From Bacteroidota bacterium (GTDB lineage Bacteria; Bacteroidota; Bacteroidia; CAILMK01): a stretch of 60,672 nucleotides of DNA. The position numbers and the translations under genes were made by a program. Below the pieces are notes generated by a model. It did no database searches and was not told where the DNA came from. It was given only the letters and a program-made list of their open reading frames with translations. Positions 52,816 to 60,672 of the stretch are shown piece by piece; positions within the stretch are counted from its first letter, which is position 1; the number at the start of each line of letters is the position of its first letter. The stretch is from contig JABDBQ010000013.1 of NCBI GenBank assembly GCA_013288555.1, positions 1 through 60,672 of the forward strand, written 5' to 3'.

Positions 52816-54624
52816 TCTCAACTCCGCTTTCTTCATTCCCAACCGCATCAATAGCAACCCGCTTAATGCAGTGCAAAATAAAATTGCAGCTTGTTTATAA
52901 TCTCCAAAAATGATACTTCCAATCAGAAATAATAATGAATAAGTCATTAAAACAGCACTAAACCAGGATAAAACAAGGTATGGAATCGTTGATTTTTTAT
53001 GAGGAATATTTAAAAGCAAACGAACGGGTTTCCAGTTGCCCTGAGGTTGAATCCTTTCGTAAAATTTTTGAAGGACTTCAGGTTTTTCGGGTTTGGTGAT
53101 GAAAGTCATAATGATCCAGGATACTGTTGTGATTGCTACCGTTATTAGAAAACTGTAAGGAAAAACTATGGAAGTCATTGTTTTAAGACAACCATAAACA
53201 ATAAATGGTACTATGGTTGCCGTTATTTCACTCCAGACGTTGATGCGCCACCAATACCATCTTAATATCAGCACCAATCCTAACCCTGCCCCGCACTCGA
53301 TGACAAAAACCCATACGCCTGATATAGAACCGATCTGGGTATATGCGAACAAAGCAATAAGCATTACGACAATCGTAAAAATTCTGCTCATCAACACATA
53401 ATGTTTCTGGGCCTTGGCTTCGCTGGCAAAGGTTTCATCTTTGCGTATGAAGCGCTTGTAAAGGTCATTGATAAAATAACTGGTGCTCCAGTTAAGCTGC
53501 GAGGCAATACTGCTCATATAAGCGGCTAAAAAGGTTACCAGCAATAATCCTTTTAATCCGGGAGGTAAAAAATCCCTCATGGCCATTACATAGCCCAGTT
53601 TCTTATCATCTAGGCCAAGTGTTGGATAAAGAACGATGGTCGATAACCCCACCAGAATCCACGGCCAGGGGCGTATACAGTAGTGTGCCACCTGGAAAAA
53701 CAATGTAGCCCATAGAGAGTTTTTTTCATCTTTGGCACTCATCATTCTTTGTGCGACATATCCGCCACCTCCAGGTTCTGCACCCGGATACCAGGATGCC
53801 CACCATTGTACGCCTATAAAGGCAAAAAAAGCCGCTACACTGAGAGAAAGTCTTCCCAGGGTGCCGGAATCGCCATGCATTGAAATTTTAGGTAAAAACT
53901 GGAGGCTTTCGGCAGGAAGTTTGGTCTTGAGACCGGCAATACCGCCTACCTGCGGTGAATTGACCACTACAACGGCCAATACAATAACACCTGTCATAGC
54001 GATAGAGAATTGTATAAAATCATTTATTGCAACACCCCATAATCCGGATAATGAAGAATAAATAGCTGTAAAAATCATAGCCCCGGCCACATAATATATC
54101 AGGTGATTAACAGGGATGTCAAAAAACACATGAAGGATACTTGCCAGTGCCACATTAATCCAACCCATGATTATGGAATTCATAAAAACACCAAGATAGA
54201 TTGCCTTAAAACCCCGTAAAAATGCGGCCGGCTTTCCTCCATACCGGATTTCAACAAATTCAACATCTGTTGTTATATTAGCTCTGCGCCAGTATCTTGC
54301 AAAGAAGAAAACCGTGAGCATACCACCGATAAGCATATTCCACCACAGCCAGTTGCCTGCGATACCGTTTTTGTTTACGATTTCAGTGACAGCCAGAGGC
54401 GTATCTGCAGCAAATGTTGTTGCCACCATACTGAAACCGGCAATATACCAGGGTAATTTCCGGCCACTAAGGAAAAACTCACCAAGACTTTCACCGGCAC
54501 GTGATGAATATTTTATGGAAACAAAAATGATGATAAGGAAAAATATCCCGATAAATGTAAAATCGAGGTAATTGAGAGGCACATTGGTAAATGCCAATGG
54601 GATAATAGTGAAAAACTTATTCAA
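52813..54624 (-). CDS. Sodium:solute symporter (SSS family)
   Basis: This 603-residue transporter has about 14 hydrophobic segments of the SSS/LeuT-like fold. It starts FTIIPLAFTNVPLNYLDF; the sodium-site region includes SLGEFFLSGRKLPWYIAGFS and WAWWASWYPGAEPGGGGYVAQR-like GGGGYVAQRMMSAKDEKNSL. The length is at the upper end of the family, owing to an extended C-terminus. The solute cannot be told. Confidence 0.88.
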   Translation of the reverse strand: MNKFFTIIPLAFTNVPLNYLDFTFIGIFFLIIIFVSIKYSSRAGESLGEFFLSGRKLPWYIAGFSMVATTFAADTPLAVTEIVNKNGIAGNWLWWNMLIGGMLTVFFFARYWRRANITTDVEFVEIRYGGKPAAFLRGFKAIYLGVFMNSIIMGWINVALASILHVFFDIPVNHLIYYVAGAMIFTAIYSSLSGLWGVAINDFIQFSIAMTGVIVLAVVVVNSPQVGGIAGLKTKLPAESLQFLPKISMHGDSGTLGRLSLSVAAFFAFIGVQWWASWYPGAEPGGGGYVAQRMMSAKDEKNSLWATLFFQVAHYCIRPWPWILVGLSTIVLYPTLGLDDKKLGYVMAMRDFLPPGLKGLLLVTFLAAYMSSIASQLNWSTSYFINDLYKRFIRKDETFASEAKAQKHYVLMSRIFTIVVMLIALFAYTQIGSISGVWVFVIECGAGLGLVLILRWYWWRINVWSEITATIVPFIVYGCLKTMTSIVFPYSFLITVAITTVSWIIMTFITKPEKPEVLQKFYERIQPQGNWKPVRLLLNIPHKKSTIPYLVLSWFSAVLMTYSLLFLIGSIIFGDYKQAAILFCTALSGLLLMRLGMKKAELR

Positions 54625-54736
54625 ATTTCAGAGCTTGATTTCGATTCGTATAATATTTGGCGAATATAGATATTTCTGCCAGAACCCAATAAAATTCCCC
54701 GTTTCATCCTCTGTTTTGTAATTTAGCGGCTGGAAT

Positions 54737-55235
54737 AACCACCCCGGCCTTCGGCCACCCCTCCACAACTGTGGAGGGGAGTTGCTGACGCCAACTTTTG
54801 ATTTAGTGAGTTAATAAATGGGAAAAATTTACACAAATACGAATCTGAAAGAAAAAAGGAGGGATTTACGTAATAATGGTACTCCGGCGGAGGGCAGATT
54901 GTGGATTTATTTAAAGAACAGTCAATTAGAAGGCAGAAAATTCAGGCGGCAGCATAGTATTGAAAATTACATACTGGATTTTTACTGTGTTTCTGAAAAA
55001 TTAGCCGTAGAATTGGATGGACAAGAACATTTTACTATTCATGGCAGCAGAAATAACGACCATAGGGACGTTGTCCTTAAGAAATATGGAATTAGAACAA
55101 TAAGATATGAAAATAAACTGATTTTCAATAATATAGAAAGTGTATTTGAAGATATAAAAAGCCATTTCAAACAGTCATAGAGAACTCAAACTCCCCTCCA
55201 TGGTTATGGAGGGGTGGCCGTAGGCCGGGGTGGTT
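54737..55235. mobile_element. Family 3 hairpin-ended element carrying a DUF559 nuclease gene
   Basis: The element spans 499 bp, with 47-bp terminal inverted repeats at 54737-54783 and 55189-55235 differing at four positions. Each end contains two hairpins: GGCC-nnn-GGCC and a longer one, CCCCTCCACA-ac-TGTGGAGGGG on the left (54758-54779) and CCCCTCCAT-ggtt-ATGGAGGGG on the right (55193-55214). The only gene inside is the DUF559 nuclease gene. I see no target-site duplication. Mobility is inferred from the structure, not shown. Confidence 0.75.
54818..55180 (+). CDS. DUF559 PD-(D/E)xK-type endonuclease
   Basis: This 120-residue protein is of the DUF559 family, related to Vsr very-short-patch-repair nucleases. 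Motifs run in the family order: AEGRLWIYLKNSQLEGRKF (helix with Glu), then RRQHSIENYILDFYC with the Asp, then LAVELDGQEHF with the E-x-D and H, and KYGIRTIRYEN. All catalytic-site residues are present, so it looks active. It is the sole gene within the 47-bp inverted repeats and starts 35 nt inside the left one, so element and gene seem to travel as a unit. Confidence 0.88.
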   Translation: MGKIYTNTNLKEKRRDLRNNGTPAEGRLWIYLKNSQLEGRKFRRQHSIENYILDFYCVSEKLAVELDGQEHFTIHGSRNNDHRDVVLKKYGIRTIRYENKLIFNNIESVFEDIKSHFKQS

Positions 55236-55266
55236 GGCGAAGAAAATTTGCATTAGGAATAACATA

Positions 55267-56127
55267 ATGAAAACACTAAAAGACATCAAATTCATCGCAA
55301 TTGCAGGAGCTGGCACTATGGGGGCAGGTATAGCCCAGATATGTGCAGCAGCTGGTTATACTACTATTTTATATGATATTAATGAAGGGGCTATTCAAAA
55401 TGGTTTAGCCATCATTACAAAAAACCTGGATGGTGCAGTTGATCGGGGCAAAATGACTCAGGATCAAAAATCAAATATTTTGAGTGGAATAAAAACAACC
55501 ACCGATCCTGAAGAAGTAAAAGCTGACCTTATTATTGAAGCTGTATTGGAAAAACTGGATGTTAAAAAACAGTTATTCGCTACACTTGCCGCCGTGAATG
55601 GACCGGATACCATTCTGGCTACCAATACTTCATCAATACCCGTAACCCAGATAGCTTATGGTATTCCCAGTCCGGAAAGGGTAGTAGGGATGCATTTTTT
55701 CAATCCCCCGCATATCATGAAACTGGTTGAAGTGGTTTCTGGTGCGTCTACAAATGAAGGAATCGCATATACCATAAAAGAATTAGCTGAAAAACTTGGA
55801 AAAACAGCCGTGATGGCAAAGGATTCTCCAGGATTTATTGTGAACCGTGTAGCCAGACATTATTATGTGGAAGCATTGAAAATACTGGAAGAGAATGTAA
55901 CTGACTTGGAAACCATAGACGAACTTATGGAATTATCCGGATTTAAAATGGGGCCTTTTAAACTGATGGACCTCATTGGTGTAGATACCAATTTTGAAGT
56001 GACGAGTTCTATTTATAACCAGTTTCAACAGGATGGAAAATTCAGACCAAGCCGAATCCAAAAACAAAAAGTAGATGCAGGCTTTCACGGGAAAAAGACC
56101 GGAAAAGGATTTTACAATTATCAGTGA
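55267..56127 (+). CDS. 3-hydroxyacyl-CoA dehydrogenase (3-hydroxybutyryl-CoA dehydrogenase type)
   Basis: This 286-residue NAD enzyme oxidises (S)-3-hydroxyacyl-CoA. The NAD motif is IAGAGTMGAGIAQICAAAG (residues 11-29); the catalytic region is VVGMHFFNPPHIMKLVEVV with His, and DSPGFIVNRV. The length fits the single-function HBDH rather than fusion FadB. I chose ATG 55267; an upstream TTG at 55234 lies in the inverted repeat of the mobile element. The element therefore ends just before this gene's leader. Confidence 0.93.
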   Translation: MKTLKDIKFIAIAGAGTMGAGIAQICAAAGYTTILYDINEGAIQNGLAIITKNLDGAVDRGKMTQDQKSNILSGIKTTTDPEEVKADLIIEAVLEKLDVKKQLFATLAAVNGPDTILATNTSSIPVTQIAYGIPSPERVVGMHFFNPPHIMKLVEVVSGASTNEGIAYTIKELAEKLGKTAVMAKDSPGFIVNRVARHYYVEALKILEENVTDLETIDELMELSGFKMGPFKLMDLIGVDTNFEVTSSIYNQFQQDGKFRPSRIQKQKVDAGFHGKKTGKGFYNYQ

Positions 56128-56132
56128 TCAAG

Positions 56133-56232
56133 GAGCAGTTAACAGTTAAATAATCAATTAACAATAAAACAAAATCTCAAATGACTTATATTTATTACAT
56201 GCCTGTTAACTGCTCACTGTTAACTGTTAACT
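56133..56232. repeat. GTTAACTG inverted/direct repeat cluster
   Basis: GAGCAGTTAACAG (56133-56145) has a perfect 13-nt inverted copy at 56203-56215 with 57 nt between, and the GTTAACTG motif recurs twice more near 56217-56232. It fills the gap between the dehydrogenase and the rRNA methyltransferase. No function is evident. Confidence 0.55.
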
Positions 56233-56235
56233 GAT

Positions 56236-57108
56236 ATGAATGAACTGATTGCCCCGGCCTGGAAAGATTACGAGTTGATCGATAGTGGCAACGAAGAAAA
56301 AATAGAGCGATTTGGCTCATATACACTTATTCGCCCTGAACCTCAGGCCTTATGGGATCGGAAACTCTCTGAAAAAGAATGGATCAAACATGCCCATGCA
56401 AGGTATAAAGCAGATACCAGTACCTCTGGTGACTGGGAGCGGTTTAAAGAAATAAGATCGCCCTGGATATTGCCATTTCATGGTGAAGGATTCGACTTGA
56501 AATTCAATCTCAAATTCACTGCATTTAAGCATGTTGGCGTGTTCCCCGAACAGTCTGCCAACTGGAATTATTTATATCATTTTTTAAAGAATTGTGGAAT
56601 CGCTCAACCTAAAGTATTAAATCTCTTTGCATATACAGGAGGCGCATCTTTGGCAGCCAAAAAAGCAGGTGCCGATATCATCCATCTTGACTCCGTAAAG
56701 CAGGTCATTAATTGGAGCCGTGAAAACATGGAATCATCTGGTTTGAAGGATATCAGGTGGGTTGTAGAAGATGCTATGAAATTCGCCGTACGCGAAGCCA
56801 AGCGCGGGAATAAGTATCATGCTATTATCATGGACCCACCTTCATACGGACTTGGTCCGGCCGGAGAGCGCTGGAAACTGGAAGACCAGTTGAATGAAAT
56901 GCTGAAATATACATTAAGCCTCCTTTCTCCTGATAAACATTGTTTTATCTTGAATACCTATTCGTTAAATCTGTCGTCTATTATTTTGAAAAATATAGTT
57001 GAATCCAATATTAAAGTCAAGGACCCTGACTATGGAGAGCTTTGTTTAAACAGCAAGCAAAACGTCATACTACCTTTAGGAAGTTATTATCGGTTTGTAA
57101 AAAGTTAG
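56236..57108 (+). CDS. RlmI-like SAM-dependent rRNA methyltransferase
   Basis: This 290-residue methyltransferase has an N-terminal substrate part with ERFGSYTLIRPEPQALWDRK, then the SAM fold: VLNLFAYTGGASLAAKKAGA and DSVKQVINWSRENME. The catalytic DPPSY is in IIMDPPSYGLGPAGERWK, typical of RlmI/RlmK-type m5C or m2G methylation of 23S rRNA. It lacks the PUA domain of RlmI itself, so the position modified is uncertain. Confidence 0.85.
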   Translation: MNELIAPAWKDYELIDSGNEEKIERFGSYTLIRPEPQALWDRKLSEKEWIKHAHARYKADTSTSGDWERFKEIRSPWILPFHGEGFDLKFNLKFTAFKHVGVFPEQSANWNYLYHFLKNCGIAQPKVLNLFAYTGGASLAAKKAGADIIHLDSVKQVINWSRENMESSGLKDIRWVVEDAMKFAVREAKRGNKYHAIIMDPPSYGLGPAGERWKLEDQLNEMLKYTLSLLSPDKHCFILNTYSLNLSSIILKNIVESNIKVKDPDYGELCLNSKQNVILPLGSYYRFVKS

Positions 57109-57140
57109 AAATCTGTTATCAAATGTTCTAAGAATGCATT

Positions 57141-57148
57141 TATATTTG
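57141..57148 (+). promoter_or_regulatory. -7 box of the tag gene
   Basis: TATATTTG matches TAnnTTTG, with about 60 nt of leader before the ATG at 57218. The leader contains AATTTTCAAAT direct repeats (57173-57207) common in intergenic Bacteroidota DNA. Confidence 0.4.
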
Positions 57149-57217
57149 AAATATTGTAATCTTGCGTAAGCCAATTTTCAAATTTTCAAATTCCCAAATT
57201 TTCAAATAGCAAAAACT

Positions 57218-57775
57218 ATGTATCGTTGCAGCTGGTGTGAATCTTCCGACCTTATGAGAGCCTATCACGATGAAGAATGGGGCGTTCCACTTCATAATGA
57301 TAACAAACTCTTTGAATTCATGGTTTTGGATGCCTTTCAGGCAGGGTTAAGCTGGTCAACGATAATTAATAAACGGAAAAATTTTGAAAAAGCCTTTGAC
57401 GGTTTTATTCCTGAAATTGTAGCAGAATTCGATGAAGATCGCATTCAAATGCTTATGCTGGATTCAGGTATTATTCGTAATCAGCTTAAAATAAGGGCAA
57501 CCGTAAATAATGCGAAGCAATTTCTTCGAATTCAAAAAGAATATGGCAGTTTTGATAAGTATATCTGGCAGTTTACCGGTGGTAAAACCATATACAATCA
57601 TTTGCCGGATGAATCACATTTCCAGGCAAAAAGCCCCGAATCTGACGCCATGAGTAAAGCTTTAATAAAACAAGGTTTCAAATTTGTCGGTTCGACAATC
57701 TGCTATGCATTTATGCAGGCTGCAGGCATGGTAAATGATCATGTAAAGAAATGTCACCTGTACCAGGAAAGCTAA
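57218..57775 (+). CDS. tag: DNA-3-methyladenine glycosylase I
   Basis: This 185-residue base-excision enzyme removes 3-methyladenine. It starts MYRCSWCESSDLMRAYHDEE, the Zn-binding Cys pair at 4 and 7 with later His, and carries EWGVPLHNDNKLFEFMVLDA, LSWSTIINKR and KGSTICYAFMQA-type GSTICYAFMQAAGMVNDH. The length and motifs match Tag well. Confidence 0.95.
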   Translation: MYRCSWCESSDLMRAYHDEEWGVPLHNDNKLFEFMVLDAFQAGLSWSTIINKRKNFEKAFDGFIPEIVAEFDEDRIQMLMLDSGIIRNQLKIRATVNNAKQFLRIQKEYGSFDKYIWQFTGGKTIYNHLPDESHFQAKSPESDAMSKALIKQGFKFVGSTICYAFMQAAGMVNDHVKKCHLYQES

Positions 57776-57778
57776 AAA

Positions 57779-58375
57779 TTATCCGTGGTTATTACTCACG
57801 ACTTTGTTGCTGGCAGATTTTCCATTCTTAGCTGAATAAACCTTAAGGAAAGATTTTAAGATCTTAGATTCATTTGTTTTCATTTCCAGCAATAGCTGCG
57901 GTTGACCCAAAATTAATCCCGCAACATCTTCGAGGTCAAGACGCAGGTCGGCATTATATGTATCATCATTTTTGATGACTCCACGACAATTCGGTGATCC
58001 GCATCCACATACAAAAGTTTCAAAATGAGCAAAGTAGCTATAATAATCTTCAACCATCTCATCATCCTTCTCAATATCGCTTATGGCAACGCTCACGTTA
58101 TCAAACTGTAGAAGTCCGGTTGAATTCGGTGAACAGGAGTGGTTTACGTATTTGCCTTCATCCCAGGGAATGATGACCCTTTTTTCATAATCCTCGTAGC
58201 TATAGATGTCCAACTTGGCTTTCTGTATCGGATCAATTTTTTCATAAACCTGCAGCGGAATCTTTAAGTCAACATCGTCAATGATCCATAATATTTCGCC
58301 TCGTTTGAATTTTCTTTTGGCAAAAACTCCAATTCCCTTGGATGTTTTAGCGATATAAGTATCGGGGTGAATCAC
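57779..58375 (-). CDS. SET-domain methyltransferase
   Basis: This 198-residue protein has a SET fold like eukaryotic lysine methyltransferases. GIGVFAKRKFKRGEILW is the N-terminal SET strand; YVNHSCSPNSTGLLQ holds the NHSC knot (78-81); EMVEDYYSYF carries the catalytic Tyr; a post-SET zinc motif CGCGSPNCRG (C123, C125, C130) is complete. It starts with GTG. It converges on tag with 3 nt between the stops. It probably methylates a protein lysine. Confidence 0.85.
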   Translation of the reverse strand: MIHPDTYIAKTSKGIGVFAKRKFKRGEILWIIDDVDLKIPLQVYEKIDPIQKAKLDIYSYEDYEKRVIIPWDEGKYVNHSCSPNSTGLLQFDNVSVAISDIEKDDEMVEDYYSYFAHFETFVCGCGSPNCRGVIKNDDTYNADLRLDLEDVAGLILGQPQLLLEMKTNESKILKSFLKVYSAKNGKSASNKVVSNNHG

Positions 58376-58541
58376 AAAATACTGTTAATTAGTGTTTAAA
58401 TTAAGGTTTAAAAACGGTTAACTTTTAGCAAAGATATAAATGTTGTGAAAGTATGTATATCAGAAAATAATTTTTTAATCAACGAAGTTATCAACAATCG
58501 CTAATCGGGAAAATTGATGATTAAAATATATTTATATTCAG

Positions 58542-59588
58542 TTATTTATAAATTTTAAGCTTGTTCAAAGCCTGCTGGTATTTCCTTGCGTTGGCTAAAT
58601 GATCGGTCATGTTTTTTGCAAAATTGGAAGCTCCTGATAAGTCTGGCTTGGCACAGAAATACAAATAATCGTTTTTGTCATAGTTTAAAACCGCGTCAAT
58701 ACTTACAACTGAAGGAATATCGATAGGTCCGGGTGGCAACCCTTTGTGTTTGTAGGTATTATAGGGAGATTCTATTTGTTTCTGTGCATTCAATACCCTT
58801 TTGATAGTAAAATCATTAGCCGCCCATACAAGAGTAGGATCTGCTTCTAACGGCATGTCCTTTTTAAGTCGATTAAGATACACCCCGGCTATGATTGGTC
58901 TGTCGGATTCATATTGGGTTTCTTTTTCTACTATAGACGCCAGTATCATTACCTGGGTCTGGCTCAATCCGGTTGCTTTGGCTTTTGATTTCCTGTCGTC
59001 GCTCCAAAATGCTTTATATTCCTTGGCCATACGCGCCATAAATTCCGCGGGACTGGTATTCCAATTCATTTCATAGGTGTTAGGGATGAACATAGCCATG
59101 ATATTCTCTCTATTAAAACCATATTTTTCCAATAATGTTTCATTATTGAAAGCCTTGAGAATGTTTATACTGTCGGGCTCCAGTTTTCCGGCCAGTTTTC
59201 CGGCCAGTTCTTCTTTTTTACGGACATTATTAAAAGTGAATTTTACAGGATCCTGGTTACCCGATCTCAGTTCATTCACCAATTGATTATTACTCATTCC
59301 GGCTGTGATAATATACCGGCCGGCATGAACCATAGAAGGGTAGTGTTTTTTCTTAGCTACCTGTTCAAACGACAAATGATTTATGATAATATTATGGCTG
59401 TACAATGAATCGAGGACCTCATCATATCCGGCGCCTGTGCGGATATAGAGGTAAGAATGGTTTTTACCCTTAAGGTCGACATTGGTTTTATAAATAAAAT
59501 TGTAAACGATATATACACCGATGATCCCTATTGCTAAGAGGATCAATAGGATAGTTATGATGAGCCTGTATTGTTTTTTCTTAGCCAC
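58542..59588 (-). CDS. mltG: Endolytic transglycosylase MltG
   Basis: This 348-residue inner-membrane enzyme cuts nascent peptidoglycan and ends glycan chains. It has one N-terminal TM helix (IITILLILLAIGIIGVYIVY), a LysM-like part (YNLSEGQDPVKFTF-like SGNQDPVKFTFNN), and the YceG domain with the catalytic Glu in ASIVEKETQYESDRP, then YLNRLKKDMPLEADPT. A 12-bp tandem duplication gives AGKLAGKL near residue 131. It stands alone. Confidence 0.92.
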   Translation of the reverse strand: MAKKKQYRLIITILLILLAIGIIGVYIVYNFIYKTNVDLKGKNHSYLYIRTGAGYDEVLDSLYSHNIIINHLSFEQVAKKKHYPSMVHAGRYIITAGMSNNQLVNELRSGNQDPVKFTFNNVRKKEELAGKLAGKLEPDSINILKAFNNETLLEKYGFNRENIMAMFIPNTYEMNWNTSPAEFMARMAKEYKAFWSDDRKSKAKATGLSQTQVMILASIVEKETQYESDRPIIAGVYLNRLKKDMPLEADPTLVWAANDFTIKRVLNAQKQIESPYNTYKHKGLPPGPIDIPSVVSIDAVLNYDKNDYLYFCAKPDLSGASNFAKNMTDHLANARKYQQALNKLKIYK

Positions 59589-59746
59589 AAGTGTCTTTTT
59601 TGTGTCGCAAGATAGGAAGAATTGAAACTTATTTTATAAGTTTTTAGGCATGCTAAAATAGTAATGCAAAATCTAAATGCTATATTTACAAGGTTCTCAC
59701 TAACCTTTTTGTAAATAGTTCGTCCTTAGTATAAACCGAATCAAAC

Positions 59747-60469
59747 ATGAGGACACTGATAGCCTTATCAATTTTAATAATAATGCAATCCTGTGTCTAT
59801 TATCCATTGATGCATTATTCTGTAGCACAAAATGTACCATTGATAAGCAAAAAGGGTGATGGACAGATATCATTATCAACTGGAACACAGACTTTTGGCT
59901 TACAAGGTGCTTATGGTATAACAAATTCTATTTCGGCAATGGGCAGCATTTCCAATGGTGTTGATGATATTATTGGAGATGGTAACAATTTAGGAATTAA
60001 TAGTTTGGATAACGGAATGAGGCAAAGCGGTGAATTGGCTATTGGATTTCACAATTTATTATCTCATAATGTTTTGTTTGAAATTTATGGGGGTGCAGAG
60101 AGATATTATAGAAGTTATTCAATATCTGCTTACCAGTTTTCAGATAGTTTTAGTACTAATATAACAAAGCCTTTCATTCAAATGGACATTGGTTTTTTGA
60201 ACGATAAAAGAAATGGATTAGGTATATCGTTCAAATTTGGAGATCTTATATATAATCATTATTCAAATAAACAAACAGGCAATGCAATAAATTTTTATCC
60301 AGATGATGCTTCAAATAAAGGAATCATTGAACCATGTATCACTTACAGATTTGGAGGAAGTAGTATATGTTGTCAACTGCAATTAGGAACTACCTTTCTA
60401 ACTAATGTTTCGTCCAGTTTTTATTTAAATGATGTATTTGCAAGTGCTGGTTTACATGTAAGGTTTTAA
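59747..60469 (+). CDS. Lipoprotein with outer-membrane barrel-like part
   Basis: This 240-residue protein has a lipoprotein signal with Cys16 in MRTLIALSILIIMQSC, then repeated strands with aromatic ends (DGQISLSTGTQTFGLQGAYG, GLGISFKFGDLIYNHYS) and the tail FASAGLHVRF ending in Phe. It may be a lipid-anchored small barrel or its surface part. I recognise no family. Confidence 0.6.
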   Translation: MRTLIALSILIIMQSCVYYPLMHYSVAQNVPLISKKGDGQISLSTGTQTFGLQGAYGITNSISAMGSISNGVDDIIGDGNNLGINSLDNGMRQSGELAIGFHNLLSHNVLFEIYGGAERYYRSYSISAYQFSDSFSTNITKPFIQMDIGFLNDKRNGLGISFKFGDLIYNHYSNKQTGNAINFYPDDASNKGIIEPCITYRFGGSSICCQLQLGTTFLTNVSSSFYLNDVFASAGLHVRF

Positions 60470-60532
60470 CCTTTGTTTATGAAGTTTATTAATATCACGG
60501 ATTACATCCGGAATTTTCAAATATTAATATAC

Positions 60533-60672
60533 TCAATTCATTAATTTATTCGCCCTTTCAAGAATTGATAAGAACTCAGAACTTGCTTCGATTTCATATA
60601 TTGATTTTGGCTCGGGCGGATTAATGATATGATCCTTTAAATGCAGTTGAAACCATTTTGTATCATGCCACT
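60533..60672 (-). CDS. C-terminal end of a gene cut by the window edge
   Basis: A minus-strand frame with a TGA stop at 60535-60533 continues past position 60672. The visible 46 residues include WHDTKWFQLHLKDHI, then NPPEPKSIYEIEASSEF and ERANKLMN. I do not recognise the protein. Confidence 0.55.
   Translation of the reverse strand, partial: WHDTKWFQLHLKDHIINPPEPKSIYEIEASSEFLSILERANKLMN

Overview
The window is chromosomal DNA of a member of the phylum Bacteroidota. The evidence is three proteins with type IX secretion (T9SS) sorting domains, a TonB-dependent receptor with a carboxypeptidase-like plug extension, the Bacteroidota form of PurM, almost no Shine-Dalgarno sequences, and repeated promoter boxes of the TTTG / TAnnTTTG type used by this phylum's sigma factor. 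The exact genus cannot be read from the sequence; the gene content fits the Chitinophagia/Sphingobacteriia side. No rRNA, tRNA, CRISPR array, prophage or recognisable transposase was seen.

Layout. 1-6.9 kb: end of a T9SS-exported protein, dihydrolipoyl dehydrogenase, a GT87-type membrane protein, a glycine-rich RRM RNA-binding protein and small membrane/heme proteins. 7-9.6 kb: the rpmH-rnpA-yidD-ctp block on the minus strand. 9.6-19.2 kb: accessory genes (MBL hydrolase, HxlR regulator facing an OsmC-like gene, dimeric alpha/beta-barrel proteins, class V aminotransferase, a double-DTG aspartic protease). 19.5-30 kb: ferritin, small unknowns, a membrane adenylate cyclase, MFS and TPR proteins, TMEM175-like channel, CFA-type methyltransferase, TonB receptor. 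30-42.8 kb: mostly housekeeping (NFACT/RqcH, Ung, M61 peptidase, PurM, Nfu, QueE, FolD). 42.9-52.7 kb: radical SAM protein, a large T9SS adhesin-like protein and a small exopolysaccharide neighbourhood (deacetylase-like, FemAB-like, CpsB phosphatase, sugar transferase). 52.8-60.7 kb: sodium symporter, a DUF559 nuclease inside inverted repeats, 3-hydroxyacyl-CoA dehydrogenase, rRNA methyltransferase, Tag, SET-domain protein, MltG.

The most unusual content is intergenic. Three unrelated-in-sequence element families share one design: long terminal inverted repeats that each contain their own palindrome, so each end can fold into a hairpin. Family 1 (about 183 bp, two copies at 18327-18509 and 19283-19465) brackets a membrane-protein gene. 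Family 2 (134 and 180 bp, at 38896-39029 and 40462-40641) flanks the nfu-queE segment. Family 3 (499 bp, 54737-55235) contains an intact DUF559 PD-(D/E)xK-type nuclease gene between 47-bp inverted repeats whose hairpins differ by a base-pair-preserving change. This looks like REPIN/MITE-style architecture, but with a Vsr-like nuclease rather than a Y1 (RAYT) transposase as the resident gene, and it is the best candidate here for an undescribed mobile system. Its mobility is inference. Other points of note are an OsmC-fold protein that has lost both catalytic cysteines beside a redox-type HxlR regulator, a fused two-DTG retropepsin-like protein, and three genes with a TATCTTTG box only 4-5 nt before the start codon.
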